Source: Brienomyrus brachyistius (Eukaryota; Chordata; Actinopteri; Osteoglossiformes; Mormyridae). Taken from it: a stretch of 64,000 nt of DNA. Made by a program: the position numbers and the translations under genes. Below are positions 47,652-59,459 of the stretch, one piece after another. The stretch is from the NCBI RefSeq assembly GCF_023856365.1, contig NC_064545.1, forward strand, positions 1,116,001 to 1,180,000, written 5' to 3'. The notes under the pieces were generated by a model, which searched no databases, was not told the DNA's origin, and saw only the letters and a list, made by a program, of their open reading frames with translations. How positions within the stretch are numbered: position 1 is the first letter of the stretch; each line of letters opens with the position of its first letter.

Positions 47652-48417
47652 TGGGGTTGGGTGATATGCGCTAAATATTATACCATGATATTTTCACAGT
47701 ATCAATATCTATTCTTCTGATAATGATGAACAAATTGTTTTACTAACAGGGAGGTATAATGATAAATTACGACATCAACTCTCATATGTTGATGCAATTT
47801 GTTTAAAAGCAGTGCATGATAATGGCAAATTATGCAAGAAAAGTTGTTTAAATGTTTATAACCATAATATGATATTGCATCAATATACACTACCAGTCAT
47901 AAGTTTTTGCACAGCACAGGTTTTTACCACTTTTCCATTTATTTCATAAACCGCAGACCTTTTTTCTTGTTAAGCATTGGAAAGTTGAACATGAACAACT
48001 ATAAATGAAAACGTAAGTCAAATAAAACAAGTTTCCTTTATAACATGGAAAGAGTATGTAACAGTGAATGTCTGACATCCTATTAACTGGCTGTGTGGTG
48101 ATGGTATAGTCACCTTTAACTTTAAATGCATTAGTTTACTGTTTCATCCCCTGAAACAGCACAGTGTTTAATGTGCCTGGTAGAAAGAATGTCTCGAATT
48201 TTCTCTGCTGTTATGACTGCTAGAGGAGGTTAGATTGATGAATCAAAGACATGACATTTTCTTGCTAATAAAGGTACTCAAAAGGTGAACATACTGTACA
48301 TTAATTGGTTAGCAAAGAATAGGCGGTATATAGTAAATGCTAAGTGAGTAACGAGTAAATGAGGAAAATTTCAGTGTACGCAAAAACGTTTGACTGGCAG
48401 TGTACCGTCCAGCCCCA
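47652..48417. mobile_element. hAT-like MITE, split by a later insertion
   Basis: The left end TGGGGTTGGGTGATAT and right end ATACCGTCCAGCCCCA pair as inverted repeats at about 12 of 16 positions. A perfect 8-bp direct repeat CGTGATTA flanks it (47644-47651 and 48418-48425). Removing the inner Tc1-like element leaves about 249 bp. The GGTTGGGYGATAT start is a common fish MITE signature. Confidence 0.8.
47888..48402. mobile_element. Tc1/mariner-like non-autonomous element, 515 bp, nested
   Basis: Termini CACTACCAGTCATAAGTTTT and (reverse complement of the right end) CACTGCCAGTCAAACGTTTT match at 20 of the first 23 positions. TA flanks both sides (47886-47887 and 48403-48404). It sits inside the hAT-like MITE. 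No transposase frame remains. Confidence 0.88.
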
Positions 48418-48659
48418 CGTGATTATTGCTAATGGTTTATTGATTCCATAAGTTGATCTTGACCGTCTGAGGTTCTCATTATGACTGACTACATCCTCTG
48501 CCTCAAGTTTTACTACATCACTGTAGTTAAATTCAGTAGAGTCTAGTCAATGGATCCATTAATCCGCTCTCTGGTTCCTAACAGTCATAGTTTATGTTCC
48601 TTTCAGCTAAAGTGATATTTATTTTGATCTTAGTGAGAATGTTCACAAAAGACATTAAC

Positions 48660-49026
48660 CTGTGATACTTTTGTCATGGGCCAAAGATATGAGAGGTACT
48701 TTGGCCTTTCCGAGGTAAAGATGGCTCTCCGGCTCCAGGTCATCGAGCACATAAACCTGCAGGTCTTCGGTCCGTAGATAGCGGTCCAGACCTCCATCCA
48801 TGGGCAGGGGAAAGACCATACAGTCGTCAAACTGGGGGTGGCTGCTGGCTGGCAGGATGCGGGTGTCGTGGTCTGGGAAGTCGAAAAGCTTGTAGACCAC
48901 ATAGGGACTGGGCTGGGTGGTGGGCTGTCGGGCTTTCAAGTTGCTGCAGCAGTGCACAGTGATACGGAGCTCGTTAAGATCGCTATCCTCGGGCGCCATG
49001 GAGGGAACATTTCCTTTTGCTAAGAC
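48660..49026 (-). CDS. rpgrip1l: rpgrip1l exon (13th in window), second C2 domain
   Basis: Acceptor ATCCCCAG, donor ACAG|GTTAAT. Encodes DLNELRITVHCCSNLKARQP, PSPYVVYKLFDFPDHDTRIL, SSHPQFDDCMVFPLPMDGGL and KVPLISLAHDKSITG (K/A variation at its first residues), a typical C2 fold. 122 codons plus one base. Confidence 0.96.
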
Positions 49027-49148
49027 CTGGGGATAAGAGCCAGAGAAAGGGAACATTATGTGAGAAGCCCGGACTTAACCACCAGCCAGAAATGCTGACA
49101 ACACAGTGCTAGCCACTAGTTCGGAAACTGCATGAATCAACGCCACAC

Positions 49149-49300
49149 CTGCTGGGACTGCTGCTCCCCCCACTGGCCAGAGGTGAGGTAGCCCAGGGCC
49201 TTCAAACGCTCTTGGTACAAGCGGGCAGCCTGCTCCATTGGAAGCCTGAGTTGAAGCCAATACTCCAGTGTGCCAAAGGACTGGACCTCTCCCCCCACTC
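49149..49300 (-). CDS. rpgrip1l: rpgrip1l exon (12th in window), C2 end and linker
   Basis: Acceptor TTACCAG, donor CAG|GTGTGG. Encodes SFGTLEYWLQLRLPMEQAAR then LYQERLKALGYLTSGQ, matching human [20 protein letters not shown]. Confidence 0.95.
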
Positions 49301-50344
49301 CTGGTAACAAATATCAAAGCAGACAACCTTCAGTGCTACTGCTCTCCACGGGTACCCTAACTGGCACCAGGCATTACCACATCTGCTCACTGTTCATAAG
49401 CAGTAACATCTACCGCGTGAATATCGACAACCAAGCACTGCTTCTTCCTTGTTACTTGCTACTTTGTTTATGTCAAACCAACCTCCAGCTGCTGGGTTTA
49501 TACATTTTCCTCCTTGTTTGTTTTCTTCTCTGATCATGGAAAGCCGGTCAAATGAGTCGAGCGAACACCAAAGCAGTGTTGCCATGTCCCACTGCCAAAC
49601 CAAACCACCGAGACTTAAGGCGCAGTGAGGTTTCCCTTGTAAAACACATACTGGCTGGCAACTCGGGTATTTCAAGACTCAAACCTTACGAGCTTAATGT
49701 TCGCACAGAGAAAGGCTGCAGTTACAGCTGCGGCTGGTGTTTGCAGGCGAACGGTCCCAACACACAGCACACTGGCTGAAGGAGTCAAACACGCTATCGG
49801 GCAGGAAGGGGCGGGGAGCTCAGCTTAGATACTTCACTGCCGCAAAGGCAAAAAGCTAGCAGCAGGAATAGTCATTATTATATACACATGCAGTAATAAT
49901 AATAAGAAGAAATCAAATATATAATTTTATTTTATTATTATTATTATCATCATTATTATTATAAGGTATAAGACAGAAAGTCATGCACTTTTTTTTCAAG
50001 TTAGAAATGTATTTCTGTGTATAAGAACACTAGGCTTGGTAATGATGTAACTTTACCCGGTTTCCTGTATATGAAATGATGAGCAATACAAGTGAAAGTA
50101 CAGAAGACCCCTCTGTCAAGACCCAGACACTGGAGATATCACATGAATATCACAAGCACACTTTCATCCACTTGTCTGCTCAAAGCCATTATTTACATTT
50201 TTCATTATCTGGAAAGCCAAACAAAATCTGCTCAGGTCCGATCGACTTGCAGCGGTGAACCTCAGCGATCTCTCCGCCGCCTCGTCACAGAACGCACTCA
50301 CCTGGGAGGTCGCAGGAAACACGTCACCGGCGTCCCACACTCAC
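49301..50344 (-). other. rpgrip1l intron between 11th and 12th window exons
   Basis: About 1 kb with a TTA trinucleotide repeat at 49928-49962. No exon: the neighbouring exons join as I-G-V in phase. Confidence 0.7.
49928..49962. repeat. (TTA)n microsatellite
   Basis: TTATTATTATTATTATCATC... with a few interruptions. Confidence 0.9.
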
Positions 50345-50797
50345 CGATCAGGGGCATGGTGCCGAACACCCTGCCCTCGCGCTCGAGGATCTGGTGCAGC
50401 CGAAGCTGACAGGCGGCCACCGTGCGGAAGTCTGTGCCGCTGGCCAGCTGCAGCTCCAGCGTGATGGCGCCAGTCTGGAGGTAGCGCAGGAACGCGTCGT
50501 CCATGCGCACCGTGTAGCGGGACGTGAAGTTGAAGACCGGCTGCGGGCCCTGTGCCACCGCGGTCGCCTGCAGCTCGAAGTCGTAGAAAGCAAATGTGCA
50601 GAAGGTAGATGGCTCCGGGTCCGCCAGCATCTCCAGGGCCCCCAGCGAGAGCTGCACCCTGCTGATGTGGATCTCAAACAGGTTCTCCCCTCGCTCCAAG
50701 TGCAGGGTCTCCTCGAGTTCTGCCTCTGCATCCTGCTCCACGATCTCGGCCCTGAATGTGTGCGCTTTGGTGCCATACGCGATGTCCTTCAGCTGAG
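50345..50797 (-). CDS. rpgrip1l: rpgrip1l exon (11th in window), first C2-type domain
   Basis: Largest exon in the window (453 bp), GC-rich. Acceptor TCTCCAG, donor TCG|GTGAGT. Encodes AQLKDIAYGTK, HLERGENLFEIHISRVQLSL, TFCTFAFYDFELQATAV and ACQLRLHQILEREGRVFGTM, all conserved with the human RPGRIP1L N-terminal C2 domain. Its GC content opens long frames in other registers and on the opposite strand; these are shadows. Confidence 0.96.
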
Positions 50798-51345
50798 CTG
50801 GAGAAACATTGCCAATCAAAACCAGGAAAACAGACTGATTCAGAGAAACTGATTTTCACACTTAGTTCTGTACTATTATTTTGACATGATGGACTACAGG
50901 CTGACACATGTCCTTCTGTGATAAGCATGGATGATCGATGAAACGTTCCCTAAATTCGGTGAACAAACAAAAGAGTGAGCATGCAATTTACTGAACACGG
51001 CTGGACAACCGGACTATGGAGGAGCTCACATGGCCTGTATACTGGGGCTGGTAACAGTAGCAGAGCACAGAGATCAAAGTGAAGCAATATGGTAGAATTA
51101 AGAAACACCCCAAATCACAGAATGATCCAACTTACATGTTTATCTTTAGTGAATTTGGAAGACTACTGCAAAAATGACACACTGGACATAGACACACATA
51201 TAAACAGAAACATTTCGGTTGTTTTTTGTTAAATTCATGACCACAGCCTGTGTGTTTGGTCTGATTATATCATGCAAACGCAATCAGCCCCAACTCAGGT
51301 ACAGAAATCTATACTTTGATTATGAAAAATATGATCTCTATTTTC

Positions 51346-51647
51346 ACCCATCCATTTATCTTCCAACCACTTATGCTGCTCAGGGCCATGGGTGGGGGAT
51401 TCTGGAACCTATGCCAGGCAGCGTGGAGCACAAGCCTGTGGTACATCCTGGATACACACGTCCTCACACAATACAGGCAATTCAGAGACGCTAATGAGCC
51501 TAAATGCATGTCTTCAAACTGTGGGAGGAAACCAGAATACCGGAAAACCCACACGGCACCGGGAGAACAAATTCCACACACAAAGAGTGGAGGTGGGAAT
51601 TGAACCCACAACCCTGGAAGTGCTTCCCACTGAGCCACCATGCAGCC
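51346..51647 (-). mobile_element. old tRNA-derived SINE
   Basis: On the minus strand the head reads GGTGGCTCAGTGGGAAGCAC (A-box-like) then GGGTTCAATTCCC (B box), and the tail is ATAAATGGATGGGTG. Body order resembles the SINE at 18906-19173 but is more diverged. Confidence 0.75.
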
Positions 51648-51813
51648 TTATTTCCAACAAAAGAAAAAAAATGTCAATCAAAGTAGGAATATTTGCTGAT
51701 CATGCTACATGTGACTAAGGGTCTTAAATTTAAGTGCACATGCACCAGAACAGAATGTGAAACCATCGAGCTGTTCTTACATTATTGAGAGGTTTCCTCA
51801 ATGGTACAGGACT

Positions 51814-51829
51814 GGGGGGGGGGGGGGGG
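51814..51829. repeat. poly-G tract, 16 bp
   Basis: Uninterrupted G16 in an intron. Confidence 0.95.
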
Positions 51830-51949
51830 CACAGGGCTGAGCACCACAATAATGATAAACAAATGTGTTTTGCACTGATCAAAGACTGAACCCAAAATAA
51901 ACAGGGGCCCAATGTTCTGCGAATAAATATGTCTCTGTGCCTTTGATAC

Positions 51950-52067
51950 CTTCCAGCTTCCTGACTCTGGTCGCTCTCATGTCAAGCAGCTGGGCCAGTC
52001 GATCGAGTTTCAGCTCGTGTTCCATTTTAATGTCTTCCATCTTGCGGGTCACAATTTCCACCTCTGT
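51950..52067 (-). CDS. rpgrip1l: rpgrip1l exon (10th in window), end of coiled coil
   Basis: Acceptor CTTTTAG, donor AAG|GTATCA. Encodes TEVEIVTRKMEDIKMEHELK and LLDMRATRVRKLE, matching human [20 protein letters not shown] and LLDIRAARIHKLE. Confidence 0.95.
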
Positions 52068-53277
52068 CTAAAAGGTAGAAAAAAAAAAATTAATAAAACA
52101 ACACGGTTTGCTGTCCTGGCAGATGGCAGATGGCGGTGGTGCTGTGAGCAGGACCACGGGAGAGAGGGTGCCAGGTAACGGACGAGGCGCTTTTTCTGTG
52201 ACGGCTGATGTAATTCCAAGAGACTGTGACTAACTGATAGCGGCCAACAGAGCAGCTAATACCCATCAGCTCGAATGAAAGGAAAAGGAAAAACCAATGC
52301 AGGAAGCATGGCAAAGTAAGCCTGACGAATCCAGGAAACACGTGCAGACCGAAGCTCTGCTTCTATAACCGTTTTGGTAAGCAACGAGCCGTCAGGTCCT
52401 GCCGACATACGCAGGAAAGCTCCCGCAGGAACCCACAGACCAAGGGGGCCGCCTGCGGAGCCGGACACTGTCGGGCAGCTTCAACCAACGGCCTCCTCCC
52501 TGCTGGGCCCTAAATGGAAACACGGAGAAGGGCCCGATCTGGTTTCTCTGCAGCTGGTACTTAGATGGCACCGGGAGACCGCGTGACAGGCTGCAGATTT
52601 CGCCAGTCTCTCCTGAATTCTGTGCTGTGAACTGCATCAGGCCATATCGATGAGCGCAGTCGCTCTGCTTAACATCCCTGCGCGCCTGCTGCCCCCAAAT
52701 CACCGTGACTGCGGCTGGAAATTTCTTGCTGCGAATCTTTCGGTCTCGCTAGGAGACGCACTCGCCATTCTCCCTGGGATTAAGCCTAGTGCTGCATCTT
52801 GCTGTTGTGTAAATGCATCACAAACAATTTTCTTTCCTTTGCCAGCATCACATTGACAATCAGATGTATCAGTTACTCTCCTCCTGCCTGTAACCTTCTG
52901 CATGATGTCCATCCAGCTTTTAAAAACCAAAGACCCACCTGAATTCCAACAATGGAATTCAACGTGTTGCTCTTAATTTAACCTGTTCTAAGACTGCAGA
53001 TACCTCCACGCTGAACATTTCACGTTTTATCTCCTCTTGCTTAGCAAGGAGTCCTACAGAACAAGAGGTCATACATACACTGTATGGCTACTTTATTAAA
53101 AACGACAAGGGCTGTAAATAGCTAGTAAATTCGATTGGATGTAATGAGCTCACCCCCTTCTACAGATATTAGCGTATGAGCACCCTGATGGCCGAGTTAA
53201 GTGATCAGTCCTGATGTCAGTGTTAAAAGCATCCAGCCTGAGAGCCCTAGTGCCACACGCACCGAGCTCTGTACTAC

Positions 53278-53457
53278 CTGGTAGTCCCTGTTGATCTTGT
53301 GTTGCAGAATGAGCATGCTGCGCGTCTTCTCCAGCTCCTGCACTGTCTCGGCATGCGCGGCCTGCAGCTCCGCCAGCGAGTGGCCCAGGTCTCGTTGCGC
53401 ATCCTCGTCCACCTGCTGCAGGAAGCTCAGCTCCCCATTCCGCTGGCTCTTACGAGC
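53278..53457 (-). CDS. rpgrip1l: rpgrip1l exon (9th in window), coiled coil
   Basis: Acceptor CTAACAG, donor CAG|GTAGTA. 60 codons in phase 0 with [20 protein letters not shown] then INRDYQ, nearly identical to human. Confidence 0.96.
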
Positions 53458-54250
53458 CTGTTAGAGAACAGTGTTAGCATTAACCTGCTGCAGTCTACGT
53501 CATTTACACAACATAGACTGCGAGGCACAGGCACATATGAGCACTTACTGAAAACCACTATAATCATACATCACAATGAGTGAATTACACCCGACTTGGC
53601 AGTTTCCATGAATTAAACCTGAGCACTCAAGTACTCAAATTTTAATGTCCACACCCAAACTCACTGTCAAGCTCTACATAGATTGCAGACTTACTTTAGA
53701 GGAATATAATCATGTCAGCAGTTTTGTATTTCCACAAACATGAGAATAGCAAATGTTCAAATAGAAAATAATCTAGTATAAAGCTTATGTGAAATGGAAC
53801 AATTCTGGCAGATTGCCCCTGAATGGGAAAGCACCCGGTAACCAGGACAGACACTTTTAGAAATAACAATTACTGTCACATTACCTACGGGGTGTCCTCC
53901 ATTCTGGCCTGCCCCATTATGTAGTCACTAAGGAGCTTAAATAACAAGTAGCCTCCCAATGTTTTATCTGTACAAACCTTGTGCCATGCTTGATATTTTT
54001 CCAGGCTTCTCTCATGAGCAATCAGAAAAAAAAGACTTTTCAATAAATCAAACAAAAATGCTTTGCCTGAAACAACACTAATGTTTTCCAAAAACATGGA
54101 GGCTGTGCACCGTCTAACTAACCTGACATTTGTACATGTGCAGCACCCTGCATTTGAGGGCACATGGTAGTGATGCAAATTGCTCTCATTCCAAGGCGTA
54201 ACGGTTTAGGAGACAGTCTCTACGAAAGGGATGGACTCCCAAGCACTTAC

Positions 54251-54301
54251 CTTTATAAGCAACAATGCTTCGCTGAGCTCGGCTATGTCAGTGTCACTCT
54301 C
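54251..54301 (-). CDS. rpgrip1l: rpgrip1l exon (8th in window), 17-codon micro-exon
   Basis: Acceptor AATTTCAG and strong donor AAG|GTAAGT. Encodes ESDTDIAELSEALLLIK, aligned with human ENDINADELSEALLLIK. Phase 0 at both ends. Too short for an open-reading-frame scan. Confidence 0.95.
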
Positions 54302-54569
54302 CTGAAATTAAACACAGCGAGTAAAGACTGAATGTCTCTTCATGTGAAAAATGAAATTCTGGCACATTACACCAACTCCTGGAATGTCATAAATACCTAA
54401 ATGTCAGCACAGAGCTATGCTCTGTCAGTCTCTCCAACTTTTTATAACACTCCTCTAAACATTACAATTTCTCACAAAGGCAAATAAATAAATGCAGAAA
54501 TGGATAATTAAATAAATAAATGTAGGTTAAACTATAATCACAACTGTATGCTTTATTTTTTTTTTATAC

Positions 54570-54676
54570 CTTGGAAAAAAACTTAACACGATCTTTCATT
54601 TCTTCCAGCTGCTGTTTCTGCTCAAGAAATCGTAGCTGAAGTTCCCGATTCTCCTGCGACAGCCGCTCATTTTGCT
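54570..54676 (-). CDS. rpgrip1l: rpgrip1l exon (7th in window), coiled coil
   Basis: Acceptor TATTTCAG, donor AAG|GTATAA. Encodes [20 protein letters not shown] and [16 protein letters not shown], matching human [20 protein letters not shown]. Confidence 0.95.
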
Positions 54677-56400
54677 CTGAAATAAACACACCTGGTAACA
54701 GCCTGCATGTTTATGGCCTGGGTGCCTCTCTTAGCATCTCTCTGACATTTGATTGGAGCAAATGCTTTCTAACTCAGGTCAAACATCTTGGAACTCCAAG
54801 ACCAGATAAGTTCCCCCATTTTCACTCATCAGTTGGGTCATTTCTAGGGAAACACCGACACCTTAATGAGGGCTAGAAAATTGTATTTATCCCAAAACCC
54901 CCTTAAGCACTTATAGGTAATTAACTCTGGCTCTTATATAGATTAATGATATTAATTTAAAACACTCTTTACTCTTCAGAATATTTACTCTAACACTAAG
55001 GTGTGTGGAGTATATTTAGAATTTTAGACAACCATGTGTTTCTATTCAACATTTTCAAACAGAAATTGCAAAACCAATAAGATAAACAGACTTAATGTAT
55101 GGACCAGACTATTATACTCACTGAAAACGTCAGAGGATATTATAGCATACAAGACTCCTGACACAGAATCCAAAATTATACCGTGGCTGACTTAAATTTA
55201 AGAGCAATATGGCCTGACTACTCAGCCTTATGGTAAAAAATAAGCGTTAAACAAAAAAAAGCAAGATATGGAGCTGGATTTGAAACATAGAAGGATGTTT
55301 AAACTGGCATTTAACGCTATGATTTGTATCAGATAGAGAAGTACCACAAAACATCATAAAGGAGCGCAGAAAAAAAAATTAGAACTCTTCCAAAATACTG
55401 TGAACATACACTGACAATAAATGCAAAATATCTTTTCCATGGTTTTGCCCAACCAAACAAATCTTTTTTCCATCTGACATTCCCAAAATAAACTACAGTA
55501 CTATAGTAGTGTGGTTCCCACAAATCCATGATTGTGTGTTTTCACAAAGGCTGACCATGAAACGTCGCCTGAGAAAATTAGCGAGCAGAGAAAAAGCGAG
55601 AAAATGGGAGGCTGGACGGAGTGTAAAACCATGAGTGAATTCACAAGTGAGACGGATCTAACAAGACAGCGGGATAAACAACTGGGTATAGGTTTGAACC
55701 AGAAATCAAGTCACAGGCTCCATGACAACACGGTAACCTACGTGTAGTTTCCTGAAGAATATCCCAGGCCATTTCAGCCCACGCCAGTCAATCTACCAGA
55801 GATTTATGGAAACCAGCCTTACTTCGGTTAGCCTGCTATGGCATTTGCTTGACCACTTGACCTCAACAGTTTATTTAACCTAAATGAACAAGCTCTTGTT
55901 GTTGATGGACAGGAATAAGAATCAAACATTGGTTATTCCCCTCAGACCACATCATAGAAAAAGGAATTCTGAGTATAGCAACGATAAACTTTGCGGCAAA
56001 GATGTGATTGGGAATGTTGGATTTTTGCTATTTAACCTCTTTGTTCTGTATAGCGTAGCCCATAAAACACATACAGGCTGATAGCTGCAGTGCCTCCCTG
56101 CTGCCAGCTCCATCACTCGATTCCAGCTCGCTTACGGTGGCTGTGATTGTTGGCTCGAGTACTCCAAAAACAAGGGTTTTAACATACAAAAAAAGCAACA
56201 GTAGACATTTACGGAAAGTTCTTGTCTCAGGACACTTCCTGCAACAGCAGGACCGTCCATCCTGCCCAGAGGCCAGAAAAGCATAATTTTGCTCCAGGTG
56301 GCAGCATGAATATCTACTGGGGGCGTGGTCAGCTGCCTAATGCTGTTCTACGGGAGGAATCGCATTACATGACCAGAACGGGGGAACCGGGAGTAATCAC

Positions 56401-56540
56401 CATGCTCCAGCTTGATCTTGTCCAGGATCTCATTCTTGTCGGCGAGGTCAGCCTTGAGGGCCACCTCCAGCTGTACGATCTGCAGCTTCAACTGCTGCTC
56501 CCGGGTCTTCCACTTCTGCTCCTGGGTCACGTCAAAGGCG
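56401..56540 (-). CDS. rpgrip1l: rpgrip1l exon (6th in window), coiled coil
   Basis: Acceptor GTCGCAG, donor ATG|GTGATT (weak). Encodes [20 protein letters not shown] and then [21 protein letters not shown], matching human [20 protein letters not shown]. Confidence 0.94.
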
Positions 56541-57413
56541 CTGCGACAACCGGCAAACAGGGTTAAACACAAACATGGGTAATGAAGACGCACGCGGTGC
56601 ACGACTATTGGAAGCTATCTACGTTGGAGTCATAATTTGGGGTAGGGGCTTCTTGTGGCTCAGGAACCACTGTCATCATGTCTAAGGAATTAGGCAAACA
56701 AATGCTGGTCTGCTGCCGCTGCGACCAAGGCGCCTAGCTCAGGCTGCGGTTTGGGAACATGAAAGCCTCTGTGGGACAGGCACGACGACTGGCCTTAATT
56801 TCAAGCTTCGTAGCCAAGGATTCTGGCGGGGGAACAAAACTGTGGGATGGGGGGGGGTGGATGGAATTCGGTTACATATCCCAGCAGGGAGTGCAGGTCC
56901 AAACAAACCCAAGCAAACAGGCTGCTGACAAATCCATTGCTGGGCACGCCCCCCCCCCCCGAGGCAGGGGAGGGCAGCCTCCCATGTGACCCCTGGGAAG
57001 CATGTAGGGTGGCAGCGGGCGAGACAGCTGGAGTGGGGGCAGCAGACGCGCACACACATGCACCCGGGCCGACTGGCAGCCTGGTAATTGCCTAGCCCAC
57101 CATACAAACAAAGCCGCCTCTGTGTTTCTGAGTGCAGCCAATTAAACTGTTAAATTTAATGCCTATTGTTACGATGTTACACATGAGTCAGCATAAGAGA
57201 GCTTGGATAGCAGATGAGAAGGAATTTAATTGTTAGCAGGGACTGTAAAATGGTCAAGATTGTGCTAAACATAAAACGCAAGTATATCATTTATTCTGTC
57301 GTTTAAATCGGGTTCTGTTCATTTTCTGGAATGTCAAGAAGGTCTACCATGTTTAACAGCATTGAAAAGCGAGGCAGACCTCTGATTCGACATGCGAACC
57401 TCGACCCCCTCAC

Positions 57414-57487
57414 CTGCTGAATAGTTTATCGCAATTCTCCTTGAGCAGATCTCGCTCCTTCTCCAGATCAAGGATGCGTTCTTGAAG
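57414..57487 (-). CDS. rpgrip1l: rpgrip1l exon (5th in window), coiled coil
   Basis: Acceptor TGTGCAG, donor AG|GTGAGG. Encodes LQERILDLEKERDLLKENCD and KLFS, close to human [20 protein letters not shown]. Confidence 0.95.
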
Positions 57488-57752
57488 CTGCACATTTTGA
57501 GAAACGGAGAACAAATCGTGCTCATTCAGACATTTCCCATAATGCTTTTCATCTCCCAACTGTGCAAATACCACCAGCAATCTAGGAAGATCAACATGGT
57601 TTGCAAACTACAGTTTACATAGGAGCGTTTCCTGGAGTGTCTAGCTAGGAGACACACTCGTTACCTAGCCCTATATCAGGCTCATTTGGAAGGAGAGCAG
57701 CCATCTTAGAGCAGAGAAATCACATGCCGCAAGACCCCAACCAGTGTGTCAC

Positions 57753-57899
57753 CTCCTCAGTGCGGCGCTGCACCAACGTGCTGGCATGCAGCTGGTTCTC
57801 CAGGCCACGACTCCGCAGCTGCTCCTCCTTCAGCTCACTGCTGAGCTCCTCCACCTGGGCCATCATTGCATTATGGCTGCCATTCAGGATCCTCTGGTT
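57753..57899 (-). CDS. rpgrip1l: rpgrip1l exon (4th in window), coiled coil
   Basis: Acceptor TTACACAG, donor GAG|GTGACA. 49 codons in phase 0, including NQRILNGSHNAMMAQVEELS and ENQLHASTLVQRRTEE. Aligns with the human region around RTLRISHDALMANGDELN. Confidence 0.93.
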
Positions 57900-58329
57900 C
57901 TGTGTAAAAGCAGTGCAGAGGCAGCGTCATGGATGTCAATAGCAATGACGGCTAAAACAATGGCACAAAATGGTGGAATGTGAAAATGACATTTTCTCAC
58001 TACTTCATGCACAGCTCACACTGAACAAATAAATAATCAAAGTTTAAGAGAGTATGTTCCCAGCTGTCCGAGAGAATAATTGTCAGAGGTTACTACCTTC
58101 GCGACTCCTCATCATCAAAAAAAAAAAAATCTCTGCTCTGCACAAACCTTAACAAGGGAACATGTCTAGTATTTCATCTGGACATATTCCATTTCAATCA
58201 TTCTTTCCAAGTTACAGTGAGGACAAAGAGCTAAGCAGATTATACTACAACCCAGCATGGTCGATCCCCTGCTGTGCCAAGGTCCACCAGCAGGAGGCAG
58301 CATTGAACTAGGGATTGTGGGAATACAAA

Positions 58330-58373
58330 TGTGTGTGTGTATGTGTGTCTGTGTATGTGTGTGTGTGCGTGTG
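58330..58373. repeat. imperfect (TG)n microsatellite
   Basis: TG dinucleotides with TA, TC and CG interruptions. Confidence 0.9.
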
Positions 58374-58935
58374 GCTTTTGGCCAAACATCTGAGTAGGAA
58401 TGGCAACCCTTGCCACTACAGTGAAGTACCCGGTTTGTCTACCTGGGGACCAGAGCAAAGCAGATCAGAATGCCAGGGGACAAAGAGGTGGTCGTCTATG
58501 ACAGAGTACGTGTCATTACTCAGACCTCAACAAGAGGCTTTCATTGGCCTGTCTCTGACACTCTTCTGACCTCTGTTTAACCTGAGGCATACTGAAACTA
58601 CTGTTGACTTTAAACTGCCCTTAGTCTCATTGGGACTAACATTTCCAGTGTGTAAAATCAACTGGGAAATGATCAACAAGACATCAATACTATCAATTCA
58701 GTAGCAAAGGGGAATGCCGATAAAGAGTTTATTAGTTTAGAACACATAGGATGACCTTTCCAGTAGCTGCCCAACAAGTCAAGTTCATACTGGGGAGAAA
58801 ATTAAACACTCAAGTTCTCGATTACCCAAAATATCTGAGGAATCAAATATGAAGGAAAAAGCACATCACGGTCCTTGTGGTTTAGTGGTTTTTAGGACCA
58901 TAATCAAATTATTTTCTCCATAAACGGCACATTTC

Positions 58936-59459
58936 CCTCATTTTAACTTCACTCCACTGGCTGCCCATTTCTTTTAGGATTCATTTTTTAATTCTTTTGT
59001 TTGCTTTTAAAGCCCTCCATGGCCTTGCCCCATCCTATCTCTAAGCTGCTAGTGCCTTATACACCCACCCGCTATCTCAGGTCAGCCAATCAGCTGCTCC
59101 TGAATGTCCCCAGGACCAAGCATAAACTTACAGGAGACTGTGCTCTTGCTGTAGTGGCTCCCAAACTGTGGAACGATCTGCCTTTAGAGATTAGACAGGC
59201 CTCTTCTCTGTCTGTTTTTATATCACATCTGAAAACCCATCTCTATACCCTGGCCTTTGACACCTTATGATATGTTTGCTTCAGCTTTTTTATTTTTGAC
59301 TGTTTTAGTTAGTTATATGTTCTTTTATATTGTTTTATTATAGATCTGTTATTTGTTATGTGTTTTATTTTGTTCTTATTTTTAATTTATTTACTGTACA
59401 GCACTTTGGTCCTGTACAGGTTGCTTAAAGTGCTTTATAAATAAAGCTGGATTGGATTG
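58936..59459 (+). mobile_element. 3' end of an L2-type LINE, frameshifted
   Basis: The translated phrases SLHWLPISFRI, FKALHGLAPSYL, LLVPYTPTRYLRSANQLLL, APKLWNDLPLEIR and LSVFISHLKTHLY are the hallmark C-terminal end of fish L2/CR1-clade reverse-transcriptase proteins. A small indel near 59039-59045 breaks the frame between the first two and the rest. The 3' UTR ends GTGCTTTATAAATAAAGCTG followed by a (GGATT)n-type tail. A truncated, dead copy inserted opposite to rpgrip1l. Confidence 0.85.

Larger units (their letters stand above)
43501..48659 (-). other. rpgrip1l introns between 13th and 18th window exons
   Basis: Apart from the exons, minisatellite, MITEs and SINE tail listed separately, 45481-45844, 45923-46421, 46518-47131 and 47326-47651 hold no feature I recognise. 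Confidence 0.6.
50798..53277 (-). other. rpgrip1l introns around the 10th window exon
   Basis: 50798-51949 carries an old SINE and a G16 run. 52068-53277 shows no exon or recognisable element. Confidence 0.65.
53458..57413 (-). other. rpgrip1l introns between 5th and 9th window exons
   Basis: 53458-54250, 54302-54569, 54677-56400 and 56541-57413. Mostly AT-rich; a C/G-rich patch with a C10 run lies near 56950. No further exon or complete transposon recognised. Confidence 0.6.

Noticed and set aside
50348..50852. Long frames overlapping the 453-bp rpgrip1l exon (142 codons minus, 152 codons plus)
   Set aside because: Shadows of a GC-rich coding exon; only the register containing HLERGENLFEIH matches a known family.
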